Assembly: GCA_037139735.1 (NCBI GenBank)
Contig: JBAXFU010000073.1
Coordinates: 1-16,705 of the forward strand
Direction: 5' to 3'
From: UBA2402 sp037139735
GTDB lineage: Bacteria > Planctomycetota > Phycisphaerae > Phycisphaerales > UBA1924
Length of the DNA stretch: 16,705 nucleotides
The position numbers and the translations under genes were made by a program. The stretch's first letter is position 1; each line of letters begins with the position of its first letter. Below, one piece after another: positions 6,814 to 14,700 of the stretch. Below the pieces are notes generated by a model. That model did not search any database. It saw only the letters and a program-made list of their open reading frames with translations, and was not told where the DNA came from.

Positions 6814-8103
6814 TCATCGCGGCTGCTCGGGCGTCAGCACGCTCCCGCCGGCGTTCGGAGCCGCCGGAGGCGGCACCTCGGGCGTCGCCGGAGGCGTTGG
6901 CGCCGTCACCAGTTCAGCCAGTCGCGTCCGCAGCTGCGTCGCCTTGAACTCGGGAATCTGGTACGCCCATGCCGCCACCTTCGTCTGCAGCGTGTCGGCG
7001 TCCTTCTTGACGGACGCTCGGATGGCCTTCTTCGCCTCGGTCACCTCGGCCGCGTTGACCGTCGCTTGCGTCGCGGCCTGATCGGCCTTGTTGGCCTTAT
7101 CGGCCTGCTCGGCCTGCTCGGCGTTGTCGGCCTGCTCGGCCGGGGGCTCGACGTACGACACGTCGAACTTCACCCACGGCTTGGCGTCCTTCTCCACCAG
7201 CGTCACGGCCACGCGGGTCCCATCGAAGCACTCGAAGAGGCCCTTGACCGCCTCGGGCGCCGCGAAGTTGATTTCCGCCGCGGGCTTCACGCCCTCCAAG
7301 GTCAGGTATGACAAGGCCTGCGCGACCCTGGACGCGGCGAACTCGTCCTTGGGCTTCATGCCCGCCGGGATGTTCGCGATGGCGAAGGCCGTCTCCTTGT
7401 CGCTCGCCCTCGAGACCGAGACGACTTCCGGGGGCTTGTCGCCCGAGGCGGGAAGCGTGATGGTCGCCGCCTTCACCCGCTCGTTGCGGATCTCAAGCAC
7501 GTTGCGCTCGACCAGTTCGAGGGCCTCGGCGGGCGGGGTGATCTCGATGCGCGCGAGCCACGACTGGGCATCGCCCGTCTTGCGGACGTAGCGACGCTGC
7601 ACGCCGTCCGAAGGTGGCGGGTTGAAGGGGTCGGACGAGGGCACGCCCGTCTCCATCTTCCCCACGACGAGATCGGCCATCGTCGCGCCCTTGGCGTCCA
7701 GGAGCGTGACCTGCGTCGACTTGGCCGCCGCGCCCGACGCATCCTCGACCTCCAGTCGCGGGTAGAGATCCGGCTTGCTCGTCTTGGCTTCGGTCAGCGT
7801 CGCTTCGGCGAGTCCGGCGACCAGGGGCCGCAGCGCGTCGAACTTGGCGGGGTAGCCCGCGAGCGACTCGACCTTCCAGGCCGGTCCGTCACCCTCGCGC
7901 ACCACGACGGTCTGGCGGCCGCCGCGGGTGATGACGATCTTGGCGACCTCCCCCGCGCGATCGGCCAGGCCCGGGAAGAGGCGTTGCTGCGACGCGGCCG
8001 CGACCGGCGCGAAGGTCGTCGTGCGACTCGACGTGAGCCATGTCGCCGCGCCGACGAGGGCGAGGGTGGAACCTGCGATGACGAGGAGGGTCTTGCTGTT
8101 CAT
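6814..8103 (-). CDS. DUF4340-domain protein, last gene of the Gld-type ABC operon
   Basis: A 429-aa protein. The ATG at 8103 follows GGGAG by 6 nt; a GTG 21 nt earlier lacks a ribosome binding site. Residues 6-24 are a signal anchor, after which the protein is probably outside the cytoplasmic membrane. It has the DUF4340 layout: repeated beta units with a W-K-V-ES strand near 76-80, an AKFDALRPLV helix (86-95), an R-R-YVRKTG strand (170-176) and a C-terminal WAYQIPEFKATQL block (379-391). Residues 322-345 are low-complexity Ala/Gln/Asp/Asn repeats, and 400-429 are Pro/Ala-rich. Placement after GldA/F/G-like genes, 57 nt beyond the GldG-like stop, is the usual context for this family. Its biochemical role is not known; an accessory part of the ABC complex is inference. 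Confidence 0.8.
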   Translation of the reverse strand: MNSKTLLVIAGSTLALVGAATWLTSSRTTTFAPVAAASQQRLFPGLADRAGEVAKIVITRGGRQTVVVREGDGPAWKVESLAGYPAKFDALRPLVAGLAEATLTEAKTSKPDLYPRLEVEDASGAAAKSTQVTLLDAKGATMADLVVGKMETGVPSSDPFNPPPSDGVQRRYVRKTGDAQSWLARIEITPPAEALELVERNVLEIRNERVKAATITLPASGDKPPEVVSVSRASDKETAFAIANIPAGMKPKDEFAASRVAQALSYLTLEGVKPAAEINFAAPEAVKGLFECFDGTRVAVTLVEKDAKPWVKFDVSYVEPPAEQADNAEQAEQADKANKADQAATQATVNAAEVTEAKKAIRASVKKDADTLQTKVAAWAYQIPEFKATQLRTRLAELVTAPTPPATPEVPPPAAPNAGGSVLTPEQPR

Positions 8104-8160
8104 GGGGAACTCCCATCGTGCCACATCAAATCAGCCGCTGGCGGGGCGGGGGCGGCCGTT

Positions 8161-10110
8161 TCAGGATTCCGCGCTGGGGGCGTGGCGGCGGCTCACGCGG
8201 TAGAAGCCCAGGCCCGCCGCGCCGAGCGTGACCAGCAGGGGCAGGAGGCCGATGTTGATGAACTTGAGCCACGAGCCCAGCGACTCGATGTCCTGCCGGA
8301 GGCTGCTCTGCACCGATCGCAGCTTGCGTCGGGTCTCGGCGGCCTGGAGGCGGAACTTCTCCACCTCCTTCTGCTGCTCGGGCGTCATGACGAAGGCGTC
8401 CTTCCCCTGCTTCTGGCCTTGGAGTTCGTTGAGTTTCTGCTGCGTGACCTCGAGTTCCTTCTCGAGCAGCGCCTGCTCGGCGCGGAACTTCTCGTTGGCC
8501 CGCTTCTGCATCTCCTCGACGAGCGTGAAGGGGCGGGCCGATTCCTGGCGGGCTCGCACCTGCAGGAGGTCGGGGCTGCCGCACATGTTGTCGGCCATGT
8601 TGAGCAGCATGTCGCGGTTGTCGGCGAACTTCTGCGTGACGGGCATGCCGGGCATCAACTCCTGCTCGCGCACCCAGAACATGTTGGCCAGGCAGTCGAC
8701 GTCGGCCACCACGATCACGTTGATCGAGTCGCGGCTGGCGGGCAGGGCGTCCTTGCCGAACTTGGCGGCATCCTCGGCCGACTCGCCCGCGACCGCGGGC
8801 CGCCCCGCGGGGAACGCGCTGTTCACCTTCCCCGACACCCTCGCCGCCACGATGAGCTTGTCCTTGCCGGGCTCATAGGCCTTTCGCAGGGCGGTGGGAT
8901 CGGGGAACATGAGCAAGGTGGCGTCCAACAGCGCGGCCTTGGAGCCGGTCTGCACCAGGGGGGTGATGGTCGCCTTGGGGCCCGATGCCGCGGGGGGCTG
9001 CTTGCCTTCCTCGGCCTTGGGTTCGGCCACGGCGCGGATGACGCCCACGGTGCCGAAGTTCATCCTCGTGAGGGGCGCGGTGACGGGATCGCTCTCGCTG
9101 AAGTGCTCCTTCTTGAGCCCCAGCAACTGGATCGCCTCCACGGGCTGCTGGCCGCGCCCGCCCGAGACCATGATGGCGGTGTCGGCGTCGGCGGCGAACT
9201 TGCCCGCGGGGACCTCGACGCCCCAGGCGTTGAAGAGCTTGTTGAGATCGCTGGCCTTGGTGGCCCCCGCGCCGCCCATGGGGTTGCTCCCCTCGGGGTC
9301 GTTGTCGCAGTTGGGGTCGACGAAGATGACCGCCTTCCCTCCTCGCATCACGTGCTGATCGAGCGCGTAGACGGTCTGCTCGGGGAGGTCCTTGGGGTGG
9401 ATCACCAGCAGGAGATCGATGTCGGCGGGGATCTCCTTGGCGTCCTTCTGGATCGCACGGGTCTCGAAGACCTGTCGAAGCTCGGTGACGACGCGCCACG
9501 CCTTGGTCTGCCGCGGCTGGCGGGTCATCGGGTCCATCGTGAAGCCGCCCTCGATCGGGATGCCCGACAGGAGCCCCACGACGCGTCGCTTGGGGTTGGC
9601 CAGCGAGTGGATCAGCTTGCTGACGTTGTACTCGAGCATGCGCTCGTCGCGGGGATCGAAGAAGGGGATGATCTCCTTGCCGTCCGCGGCGTTGGACCCC
9701 ACGAGGCCGAAGTAGAGGTTCTGTCCCGACGAATCGACGGGGACGGGGATGACGCCGGCCACCGACGCCTGGTCCTCGGCCTCGGTGAAGGGCTCGGGGT
9801 CCACGACGCGCAGGCGGACCTTGCCCGCCGAGACGCGCTCGTACTCCTCGAGCAGCTCTCGCACGCGCCGGGCGTACGACTCGAGCTGGGCGTTGCCGCT
9901 GGCGAGCTTGGCGGAGAAGTAGAGCGTGAGCGTGACGGGCTCGTCGGGGCTCTTGGCGATGGCGCGCGAGCCCTTGGTGAGGGTGAAGAGCGATCCCTGC
10001 GTGGCGTCGATGCGCGCGCCGCGGAGGCCTGCGCCGGCGACCATGTTCGCAGCCACGAAGGCGACGACGAGCAGGAGGATCGATCCGATGACGGTGCTGG
10101 TTCGTCCCAT
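8161..10110 (-). CDS. gldG: GldG-like auxiliary membrane protein of an ABC transporter
   Basis: A 649-aa protein. The open frame runs much further upstream through the permease in another frame. The ATG at 10110 is the first that begins a membrane anchor, but its ribosome binding site is weak (GGAA about 8 nt upstream). A transmembrane helix (8-25) is followed by an ABC_transp_aux-type domain (about 35-330) with the VTLTLYFSAKL strand (59-69), an R-V-R-ELLEEY helix (82-90), VRLRVVDPEPF (98-108) and a GGKAVIFVDP strand (257-266). A heptad-rich, Gln/Glu/Lys coiled coil spans about 530-610, and a second membrane helix spans 617-637. This is the family of GldG, partner of the gliding ABC proteins GldA and GldF in Bacteroidetes, though homologues occur in many non-gliding bacteria. 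The gene starts 32 nt after the permease stop. The symbol denotes the family, not proven gliding. Confidence 0.85.
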   Translation of the reverse strand: MGRTSTVIGSILLLVVAFVAANMVAGAGLRGARIDATQGSLFTLTKGSRAIAKSPDEPVTLTLYFSAKLASGNAQLESYARRVRELLEEYERVSAGKVRLRVVDPEPFTEAEDQASVAGVIPVPVDSSGQNLYFGLVGSNAADGKEIIPFFDPRDERMLEYNVSKLIHSLANPKRRVVGLLSGIPIEGGFTMDPMTRQPRQTKAWRVVTELRQVFETRAIQKDAKEIPADIDLLLVIHPKDLPEQTVYALDQHVMRGGKAVIFVDPNCDNDPEGSNPMGGAGATKASDLNKLFNAWGVEVPAGKFAADADTAIMVSGGRGQQPVEAIQLLGLKKEHFSESDPVTAPLTRMNFGTVGVIRAVAEPKAEEGKQPPAASGPKATITPLVQTGSKAALLDATLLMFPDPTALRKAYEPGKDKLIVAARVSGKVNSAFPAGRPAVAGESAEDAAKFGKDALPASRDSINVIVVADVDCLANMFWVREQELMPGMPVTQKFADNRDMLLNMADNMCGSPDLLQVRARQESARPFTLVEEMQKRANEKFRAEQALLEKELEVTQQKLNELQGQKQGKDAFVMTPEQQKEVEKFRLQAAETRRKLRSVQSSLRQDIESLGSWLKFINIGLLPLLVTLGAAGLGFYRVSRRHAPSAES

Positions 10111-10142
10111 GGGGGTGGTTCCGGCTGGTGCCGCGGCGGGCG

Positions 10143-10877
10143 TCAGGCCTTCTTGGCCTCGAGGATGAAGGCGTTCATGACCAGGCAGCAGACGATGAGC
10201 GTCGAGAAGAAGATGAGGTCTCGCAGGTCGATGACGCCCTTGGCGATGGCGTCGAATCGCGTCAGGAAGCTGAACGACGTGATGGCCGAGACCACCGAGT
10301 CGGGCGCGTGGACGCCCTTGAGGAACTCGGTCACCGGCGGGAAGCCCGCCAGCAGAAAGAGGAAGCAGATGACCACGGCGATGATGAAGGCGATGACCTG
10401 GCTCTTGGTCGCCGCCGAGACGCACGCGCCGATCGCCAGGAACGCGCCGGCCATCAGCAGGCTCCCGACGTACCCCGTCAGGATCGCGCCGTTGTCGGGA
10501 GCGCCGAGGTAGTTGACGGTGATCCAGAGGGGGAAGGTCAGGGCGAGCGCGACGCCGCAGAAGGCCCACGCCGCGAGGAACTTGCCGGCGACGGCCCCCC
10601 CGCGGCTCACGGGCAGCGTCATGAGCAGTTCGATGGTCCCGCTCTTGTGCTCCTCGGCCCACAGCCGCATGGAGACGGCGGGGATGAGGAAGAGGTAGAG
10701 CCATGGATGGAAGTCGAAGAAGGGCCGCAGGTCGGCCTGTCCCCGCTCGAAGAAGCCCCCCAACTGCCACGTGAAGATCCCGGTGAGGACCAGGAAGATC
10801 ACGATGAAGACGTAGGCCACCGGCGTGGCGAAGTAGCCGGAGAGTTCTCGCCTGAAGATCGGAAGCGTGCCTCGCAT
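10143..10877 (-). CDS. gldF: ABC-2 type permease, GldF-like
   Basis: A 244-aa integral membrane protein with six hydrophobic segments at about 18-35, 57-71, 97-118, 132-155, 160-180 and 219-238. Between helices 2 and 3 is the block AEEHKSGTIELLMTLPVS (74-91), the conserved coupling region of GldF and related ABC-2 permeases that contacts the ATPase. Length is normal for the family. The start is preceded by AGGAA, 9 nt upstream. It lies 78 nt after the ATPase stop and 32 nt before the GldG-like gene, so the three are very probably co-transcribed. The transported substrate cannot be read from the sequence. Confidence 0.88.
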   Translation of the reverse strand: MRGTLPIFRRELSGYFATPVAYVFIVIFLVLTGIFTWQLGGFFERGQADLRPFFDFHPWLYLFLIPAVSMRLWAEEHKSGTIELLMTLPVSRGGAVAGKFLAAWAFCGVALALTFPLWITVNYLGAPDNGAILTGYVGSLLMAGAFLAIGACVSAATKSQVIAFIIAVVICFLFLLAGFPPVTEFLKGVHAPDSVVSAITSFSFLTRFDAIAKGVIDLRDLIFFSTLIVCCLVMNAFILEAKKA

Positions 10878-10955
10878 GGATCGTCGTTCCTGTTGGTCGC
10901 GGCGATGATGCCGCGTCGAATGGTGAGCGTGTGATCGTGAGCCGCGGGCCTGCGA

Positions 10956-11951
10956 TCAGGCCGACGCGCGGGTCAGGTCGCGGAAGACGTCGTCGAGACG
11001 TCCGGCCTCGACCCGCATCGATTCGACCTCCCACCCCCTGGCCTTCACGAGGTGGCTCACCTCGTGGGCGACGGCCTTGCCCTTGCCGGCGAGGACGACG
11101 CAGCGGACGCGACGGCCGTGGCCGGCGTCGGCGGTCTCGACCTCCTCGATGCCGGCGACGCCACTGATCTGCCGAATCGCCGAGGGGACGTCGGCGCGGT
11201 CGGGGGTGACGACCTCGAGGGTGACGGCGTTGTGGAAGCGGCTCTTGGCGACGAACTCGGCCGGGGTGCAGTCGGCCACGACCCTGCCCCGGGCGATGAG
11301 GACGACGCGGGTGCAGACGGCCTCGACTTCCTCGAGGATGTGGGTGCTGAGAACGACCGCGCGGCCGCCGTCGCCCGACCCCTTGCCCTTGGCGAGTTCG
11401 CGAATGAGGGCCCGCACCTCGTGCTTCTGGTTGGGATCAAGGCCGTCGGTGGGTTCGTCGAGGATCAGCACGTCGGGATCGTGCAGGATGGCCTGGGCCA
11501 ATCCGACGCGACGCTTGAAGCCCTTGGAGAGGGTCTCGACGGGCTGGCGGAGCACGCCTTGGAGGTTGGTGCGCTCGACGGCGCGTGCGACGGCCTTGCG
11601 TCCGGCCTCGCCGGTGAGGCCCCGCACCTGCGCGCAGAAGTTCAGGAACCCCTCGGGCGTCATGTCGGCGTAGGCGGGCGCGCCTTCGGGGAGATAGCCG
11701 ATCCGCTCCTTGGCCGCAAGCGGGCTGGTCGCGACGTCGAAGCCGCAGATGCTGGCCGAACCTGACGTGGCGGGGAGGAATCCCGTCAACATCTTCATGG
11801 TCGTGCTCTTGCCCGCGCCGTTGGGCCCCAGGAAGCCGAGCACCTCGCCCCCCTCCACCTTGAAGGTGACGCGGTCGACGGCGAGGATGCCGCCGCTGCC
11901 CGAACCCCCGAATCGCTTGGTCAGTTCCTTCAGTTCGATGCGTGTGCTCAA
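10956..11951 (-). CDS. gldA: ABC transporter ATP-binding protein, GldA-like, TTG start
   Basis: A 331-aa ATPase that powers the permease encoded next. Walker A GPNGAGKS (42-49), signature LSKGFKRRV (141-149, with KG in place of the usual GQ), Walker B VLILDEP (161-167), D-loop GLDP (170-173) and switch His 204 are all present, so it should be active. The C-terminal 80 residues form the small extra domain common in GldA/CcmA-type ATPases. There is no suitable ATG. The TTG at 11951 gives MSTRIELKELTKRFG, exactly where the family begins, and follows GAGGG (11959-11963) by 7 nt. It is the first gene of the ATPase, permease, GldG-like and DUF4340 operon. The symbol indicates homology only. Confidence 0.9.
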   Translation of the reverse strand: MSTRIELKELTKRFGGSGSGGILAVDRVTFKVEGGEVLGFLGPNGAGKSTTMKMLTGFLPATSGSASICGFDVATSPLAAKERIGYLPEGAPAYADMTPEGFLNFCAQVRGLTGEAGRKAVARAVERTNLQGVLRQPVETLSKGFKRRVGLAQAILHDPDVLILDEPTDGLDPNQKHEVRALIRELAKGKGSGDGGRAVVLSTHILEEVEAVCTRVVLIARGRVVADCTPAEFVAKSRFHNAVTLEVVTPDRADVPSAIRQISGVAGIEEVETADAGHGRRVRCVVLAGKGKAVAHEVSHLVKARGWEVESMRVEAGRLDDVFRDLTRASA

Positions 11952-12401
11952 GGTCGTGCCCTCGGAATCGTGCAGTCTGGCCCTCGCTCGGGAGCCGGCG
12001 TCCACCCGCGTGCCGGCCCTCGCGCCAGCCCGCTCGCACCCCCGATCGATGTCCCGTCGGATCACCCGAATGGGAGGCGAACGCCAAGTGTACCACCGGC
12101 CCCGCCGAGCGGGGAGGCCCCCCCGCATGGAGGCGCCGGCGGGCGGTTTCCGTCACCGCGGCACCGCGAGGCGACGCCCGGTCGCGTCGTGATGGTCATG
12201 CCGGTCATGCCGGTCATGCCGGTCATGCCGGTCATGCCGGTCATGCCGGTGGTGCGGGGGAACCCCCGGGCTTGATCCCCGCCCCGGGTTGCGGACCGAC
12301 CGCGCGAATTGGATCGTGTGGGTGCAGCGTCGTGCGGCGTCATTCGCCACGCCTCGCGATCGTCGCCTTCCTGCTCGAACCAACACCTCGGAGCTCGGGT
12401 C
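11952..12401. other. 450-bp divergent intergenic region with repeats and hairpins
   Basis: No gene is supported between the ABC operon (leftwards) and the STAS gene (rightwards). Open frames here consist of repeat translation or Pro/Arg-rich shadow. The region holds a 6-bp hairpin CCCCGC-CGA-GCGGGG (12100-12114), a 9-bp tandem array (12194-12247), a CGGGGG-AA-CCCCCG snapback (12255-12268) and an AACCC/GGGTT inverted repeat (12261-12265 with 12286-12290). TACACT on the minus strand near 12088 could be a -10 for the ABC operon, but no -35 is evident. I see no clear promoter for the STAS gene. Confidence 0.6.
12194..12247. repeat. 9-bp tandem repeat, six perfect copies
   Basis: GGTCATGCC is repeated six times without error from 12194 to 12247, flanked by degenerate units (CGTGAT before, GGTGGTGCG after). 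It would encode Met-Thr-Gly or His-Ala-Gly repeats, but no gene context supports translation. It is probably a polymorphic minisatellite. Confidence 0.9.
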
Positions 12402-13019
12402 ATGCACTCACCCTTCCAACGCGCTCGCCAACAATCAAAGCCCTCGGTCCAGTCGCGCCTGCCCGACGGGCGGCATGTCTCCGAACTCACGCGGGCGGAC
12501 ACCCCGATCTTCGATGATCCGTCCCCGCCCGCGGGGCCGGGCCCGGGGAGTCGACCGCCTGCAACACTGCGGCTGACCAACGCCTCGGCCGACGACTCGG
12601 TCGATGGTTCGGTCGATGATTCGGTCGACGTGGGGCCGATGTCGGCCTCGCCGCCGTCGCAGCCCCTTGTCGAGGAGACGCTGAACGTCGAATCATCGAT
12701 CCTCTCGCAGGCGATGATGACGGTGGAGCCGGTGGGCGAGATGTCGGTGGTCCACATCCAATGCCCGGCCGTGCGGGAGCGTCAGGCGGCGGCCCTGGCC
12801 GACCAGCTCTACCTCGTCGCGGAACGCTCGCGGGGCAAGGTCATGCTGGACCTGACGAAGGTGGCCGCCTTCTCGTGCGCGTGGATCAACGTGCTGCTGG
12901 AGGTCTCGAAACGGTGCCGCTCCCGCGGAGGCGGGCTGGTGCTGACGGGGTTGTGCACGCCTGCGGCGCACACGCTGCGTCAGATGGGCCTGGAGCGTCA
13001 GTTCACGATCGCGGCCTGA
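12402..13019 (+). CDS. STAS-domain protein, anti-sigma-factor-antagonist-like, lacking the phospho-serine
   Basis: A 205-aa protein. The ATG at 12402 follows GGAG by 8 nt; an in-frame ATG at 12309 has no such site. Residues 1-105 are low-complexity and probably disordered, including three 4-residue repeats (DSVD, GSVD, DSVD at 65-76). Residues about 106-205 form a STAS domain: VHIQCP strand, long helix, then VMLDLTKVAAFSCAWINVLL (147-166) and GGGLVLTGL. A gapless alignment with SpoIIAA (as I remember it) puts Ser158 at the Asp and Cys159 at the phosphorylated Ser58, with the SGLG turn also lost. STAS proteins act in partner-switching sigma control or as membrane-transporter domains. With the regulatory serine missing, a constitutive or structural role is inferred. 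It is the only plus-strand gene here besides the crotonase, and no kinase neighbour is seen. Confidence 0.75.
   Translation: MHSPFQRARQQSKPSVQSRLPDGRHVSELTRADTPIFDDPSPPAGPGPGSRPPATLRLTNASADDSVDGSVDDSVDVGPMSASPPSQPLVEETLNVESSILSQAMMTVEPVGEMSVVHIQCPAVRERQAAALADQLYLVAERSRGKVMLDLTKVAAFSCAWINVLLEVSKRCRSRGGGLVLTGLCTPAAHTLRQMGLERQFTIAA
12594..12629 (+). repeat. In-frame 12-bp tandem repeat in the STAS gene
   Basis: Three units (GACTCGGTCGAT, GGTTCGGTCGAT, GATTCGGTCGAC) encode DSVD-GSVD-DSVD in the disordered N-terminal part of the STAS protein. Because the unit is a multiple of three, copy changes would keep the frame. Confidence 0.8.
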
Positions 13020-13090
13020 CGATCGGGGCCTGAAGATCGGGGCCTGACGATCGGGGCCTGGCGATCGGGGCCTGGCGATCGGGGCCTGAC
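13007..13090. repeat. 14-bp tandem repeat, six copies, overlapping the STAS stop codon
   Basis: Units start at 13007, 13021, 13035, 13049, 13063 and 13077 with an exact 14-nt period. The consensus is GATCGGGGCCTGAC; the first unit reads GATCGCGGCCTGAC and supplies the last codons and TGA of the STAS gene. Positions 13 of some units vary (TGAC, TGAA, TGGC). The array fills nearly all of the space to the end of purB (13105), leaving no obvious hairpin terminator between these convergent genes. Confidence 0.9.
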
Positions 13091-13104
13091 GCCTCGCCAT
13101 CCGT

Positions 13105-14607
13105 TCACACCCGTGGCGCGTTCTCGGCCAGGCGAGCGATCGCCGGCCCGTAGGAGGCTCGCCGGGGTTCGACGACCTCGCGCACGAATCGGTCGACCTG
13201 CTCGACGCTGCGTCCGACGTACCGGGCGGGGTCGAGCAGGTCGGACCAGTCGGGATCGGCCCGGAGCGTGCCGCCGCGTTCCTTCGAGGCAAAGGCCTTG
13301 TCGGCGCGGAGGCGATCGATGAGGTCGTTGGCCTTGCCTTCCTGCTTGACGCGCATGCCCGCGGCCTGGGCGTGCATGCGGATGATCTCGTGGTGCTCCT
13401 GGCGATCGGCGCCGAGCGTCACGCACTCCATCAGCAGGTTCTCGGTCGCCATGAACGGGAGTTCGGCCAGGAGGTTGGCCCGCACCGAGGCCTCGTGCAC
13501 GACGAGCCCCTGCGCGACGTTGTTCATGATGTCGAGCGCGCCGTCGAGGGCGAGGAAGGCCTCGGGAAGGACGAGCCGGCGGTTCGAGGAATCGTCGAGC
13601 GTTCGTTCGAGCCACTGCGTGGCGGCGGTATCGAAGGTGTTGCCGGGCAGGTTCATCACGAACCTCGCGAGCCCGCACGCCCGCTCGCACCGCATGGGAT
13701 TTCGCTTGTAGGGCATCGCGGAGGAGCCGATCTGGCGGCTCTCGAAGGGCTCGTCGAGCTCCTTGCGGTTGCACAACAGGCGGATGTCGCTCGCGATCTT
13801 GTGGATCACGCTCGCGCACGAGGCCAGCGACGAGACGACGAAGGTGTCGATCACCCGCGCGTACGTCTGGTTGGAATGGCTGAGCACCTTCGCGGGCGAC
13901 TCGAGCGCGAGCGCGTCGACGAAGCGGCGCTCGAGGTCGTCCACTTCGCCCGCCGAGCCCAGCAGGGCCAGGAACGACGCCTGCGTGCCCGTCGCGCCCT
14001 TCAGGCCCCGAAGCAGGCCCGCGGGCACCGCCGCCTCCATGTGCTCGAGGCAGAGGTCGAGGTCGAAGGCCCACCCGGCCGCGCGGCGTCCGACGGTGGT
14101 GGGCTGCGCGGGTTGGTAGTGCGTGAACCCCAGGGCGGGAATGGCCTTGGTGCGCGAGGCGAACTCGCCCATGACGATGACGAGCCGCGCGAGCTTGGCC
14201 TTGACGAGCCGCATGGCCGAGGCGATGAGCAGGAGGTCGGCGTTGCACACGACGTCCTGGCTGGTCATGCCCAGGTGGATGACGCCCTTGGCCGCCGGCG
14301 CGGCCTCGCCCAGCGCGTGGACGTGGGCCATGACGTCGTGACGCAACTCCCGCTCGTGGCGCTCGGCCGAGGCGAGCTGCTCGTCGGTCACGCCCCGCTC
14401 CACGACGGCCCGCAGCTCGGCGAGTTGCTCCGCGGTGACCAGGGGGTGCGGCCGGCCCTTCGAGAGTTCGTGCTGCGCCGTGGCGACGGCCAGCCAGATG
14501 CGACGCCATGTCTGGAACTTGCGACGCGCCGACCAGACGCCGAGCATCTCGGGGCTGGCGTTGCGTTCGGCCAGCGGGCTGGCGTACGTGTCGTGCTTGC
14601 TCGTCAT
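13105..14607 (-). CDS. purB: Adenylosuccinate lyase
   Basis: A 500-aa cytoplasmic enzyme of purine synthesis. It cleaves adenylosuccinate to AMP and fumarate, and SAICAR to AICAR and fumarate. The fumarase/aspartase-superfamily signature SSAMPYKRNP spans 295-304 and includes the mobile-loop serine. Other blocks are GMTSQDVV (113-120), THYQPAQPTT (162-171) with the catalytic-region His163, and RHDVMAH (89-95). Length is close to the longer, eukaryote-like branch of PurB (about 470-490 aa) rather than the short bacterial type of about 430; this is from memory. The start at 14607 has only a weak ribosome binding site (GGGA about 11 nt upstream). The gene lies 97 nt after the stop of the 150-aa gene on the same strand, so co-transcription is possible but not shown. 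The intervening 14608-14700 has only a CGAGCGCTCG palindrome (14655-14664). Confidence 0.95.
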   Translation of the reverse strand: MTSKHDTYASPLAERNASPEMLGVWSARRKFQTWRRIWLAVATAQHELSKGRPHPLVTAEQLAELRAVVERGVTDEQLASAERHERELRHDVMAHVHALGEAAPAAKGVIHLGMTSQDVVCNADLLLIASAMRLVKAKLARLVIVMGEFASRTKAIPALGFTHYQPAQPTTVGRRAAGWAFDLDLCLEHMEAAVPAGLLRGLKGATGTQASFLALLGSAGEVDDLERRFVDALALESPAKVLSHSNQTYARVIDTFVVSSLASCASVIHKIASDIRLLCNRKELDEPFESRQIGSSAMPYKRNPMRCERACGLARFVMNLPGNTFDTAATQWLERTLDDSSNRRLVLPEAFLALDGALDIMNNVAQGLVVHEASVRANLLAELPFMATENLLMECVTLGADRQEHHEIIRMHAQAAGMRVKQEGKANDLIDRLRADKAFASKERGGTLRADPDWSDLLDPARYVGRSVEQVDRFVREVVEPRRASYGPAIARLAENAPRV

Positions 14608-14700
14608 GCTGGTGGCGTCCCGATCGCGACGCGGACCCGGCCCCGTGACCGGCCCGAGCGCTCGCTCCAGCGTAGCCGCCGCCCGCGGCCTCCACGACGT

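Noticed and set aside
7984..10512. An 842-aa plus-strand open frame over the GldG-like gene
   Set aside because: Leu/Gly/His/Asp-rich composition without recognisable motifs; it lies opposite well-supported genes.
12194..12247. CRISPR-like repeat array
   Set aside because: Units are contiguous 9-mers without spacers; the 14-bp and 15-bp arrays likewise lack unique spacers.
12062..12757. Minus- and plus-strand frames with Met-Thr-Gly or His-Ala-Gly repeats
   Set aside because: They are translations of the 9-bp minisatellite with no supporting ribosome binding site, domain or consistent codon pattern.
14655..14664. CGAGCGCTCG palindrome upstream of purB as an operator
   Set aside because: A 10-bp GC palindrome is expected often in this composition, and no promoter element or second copy supports it.
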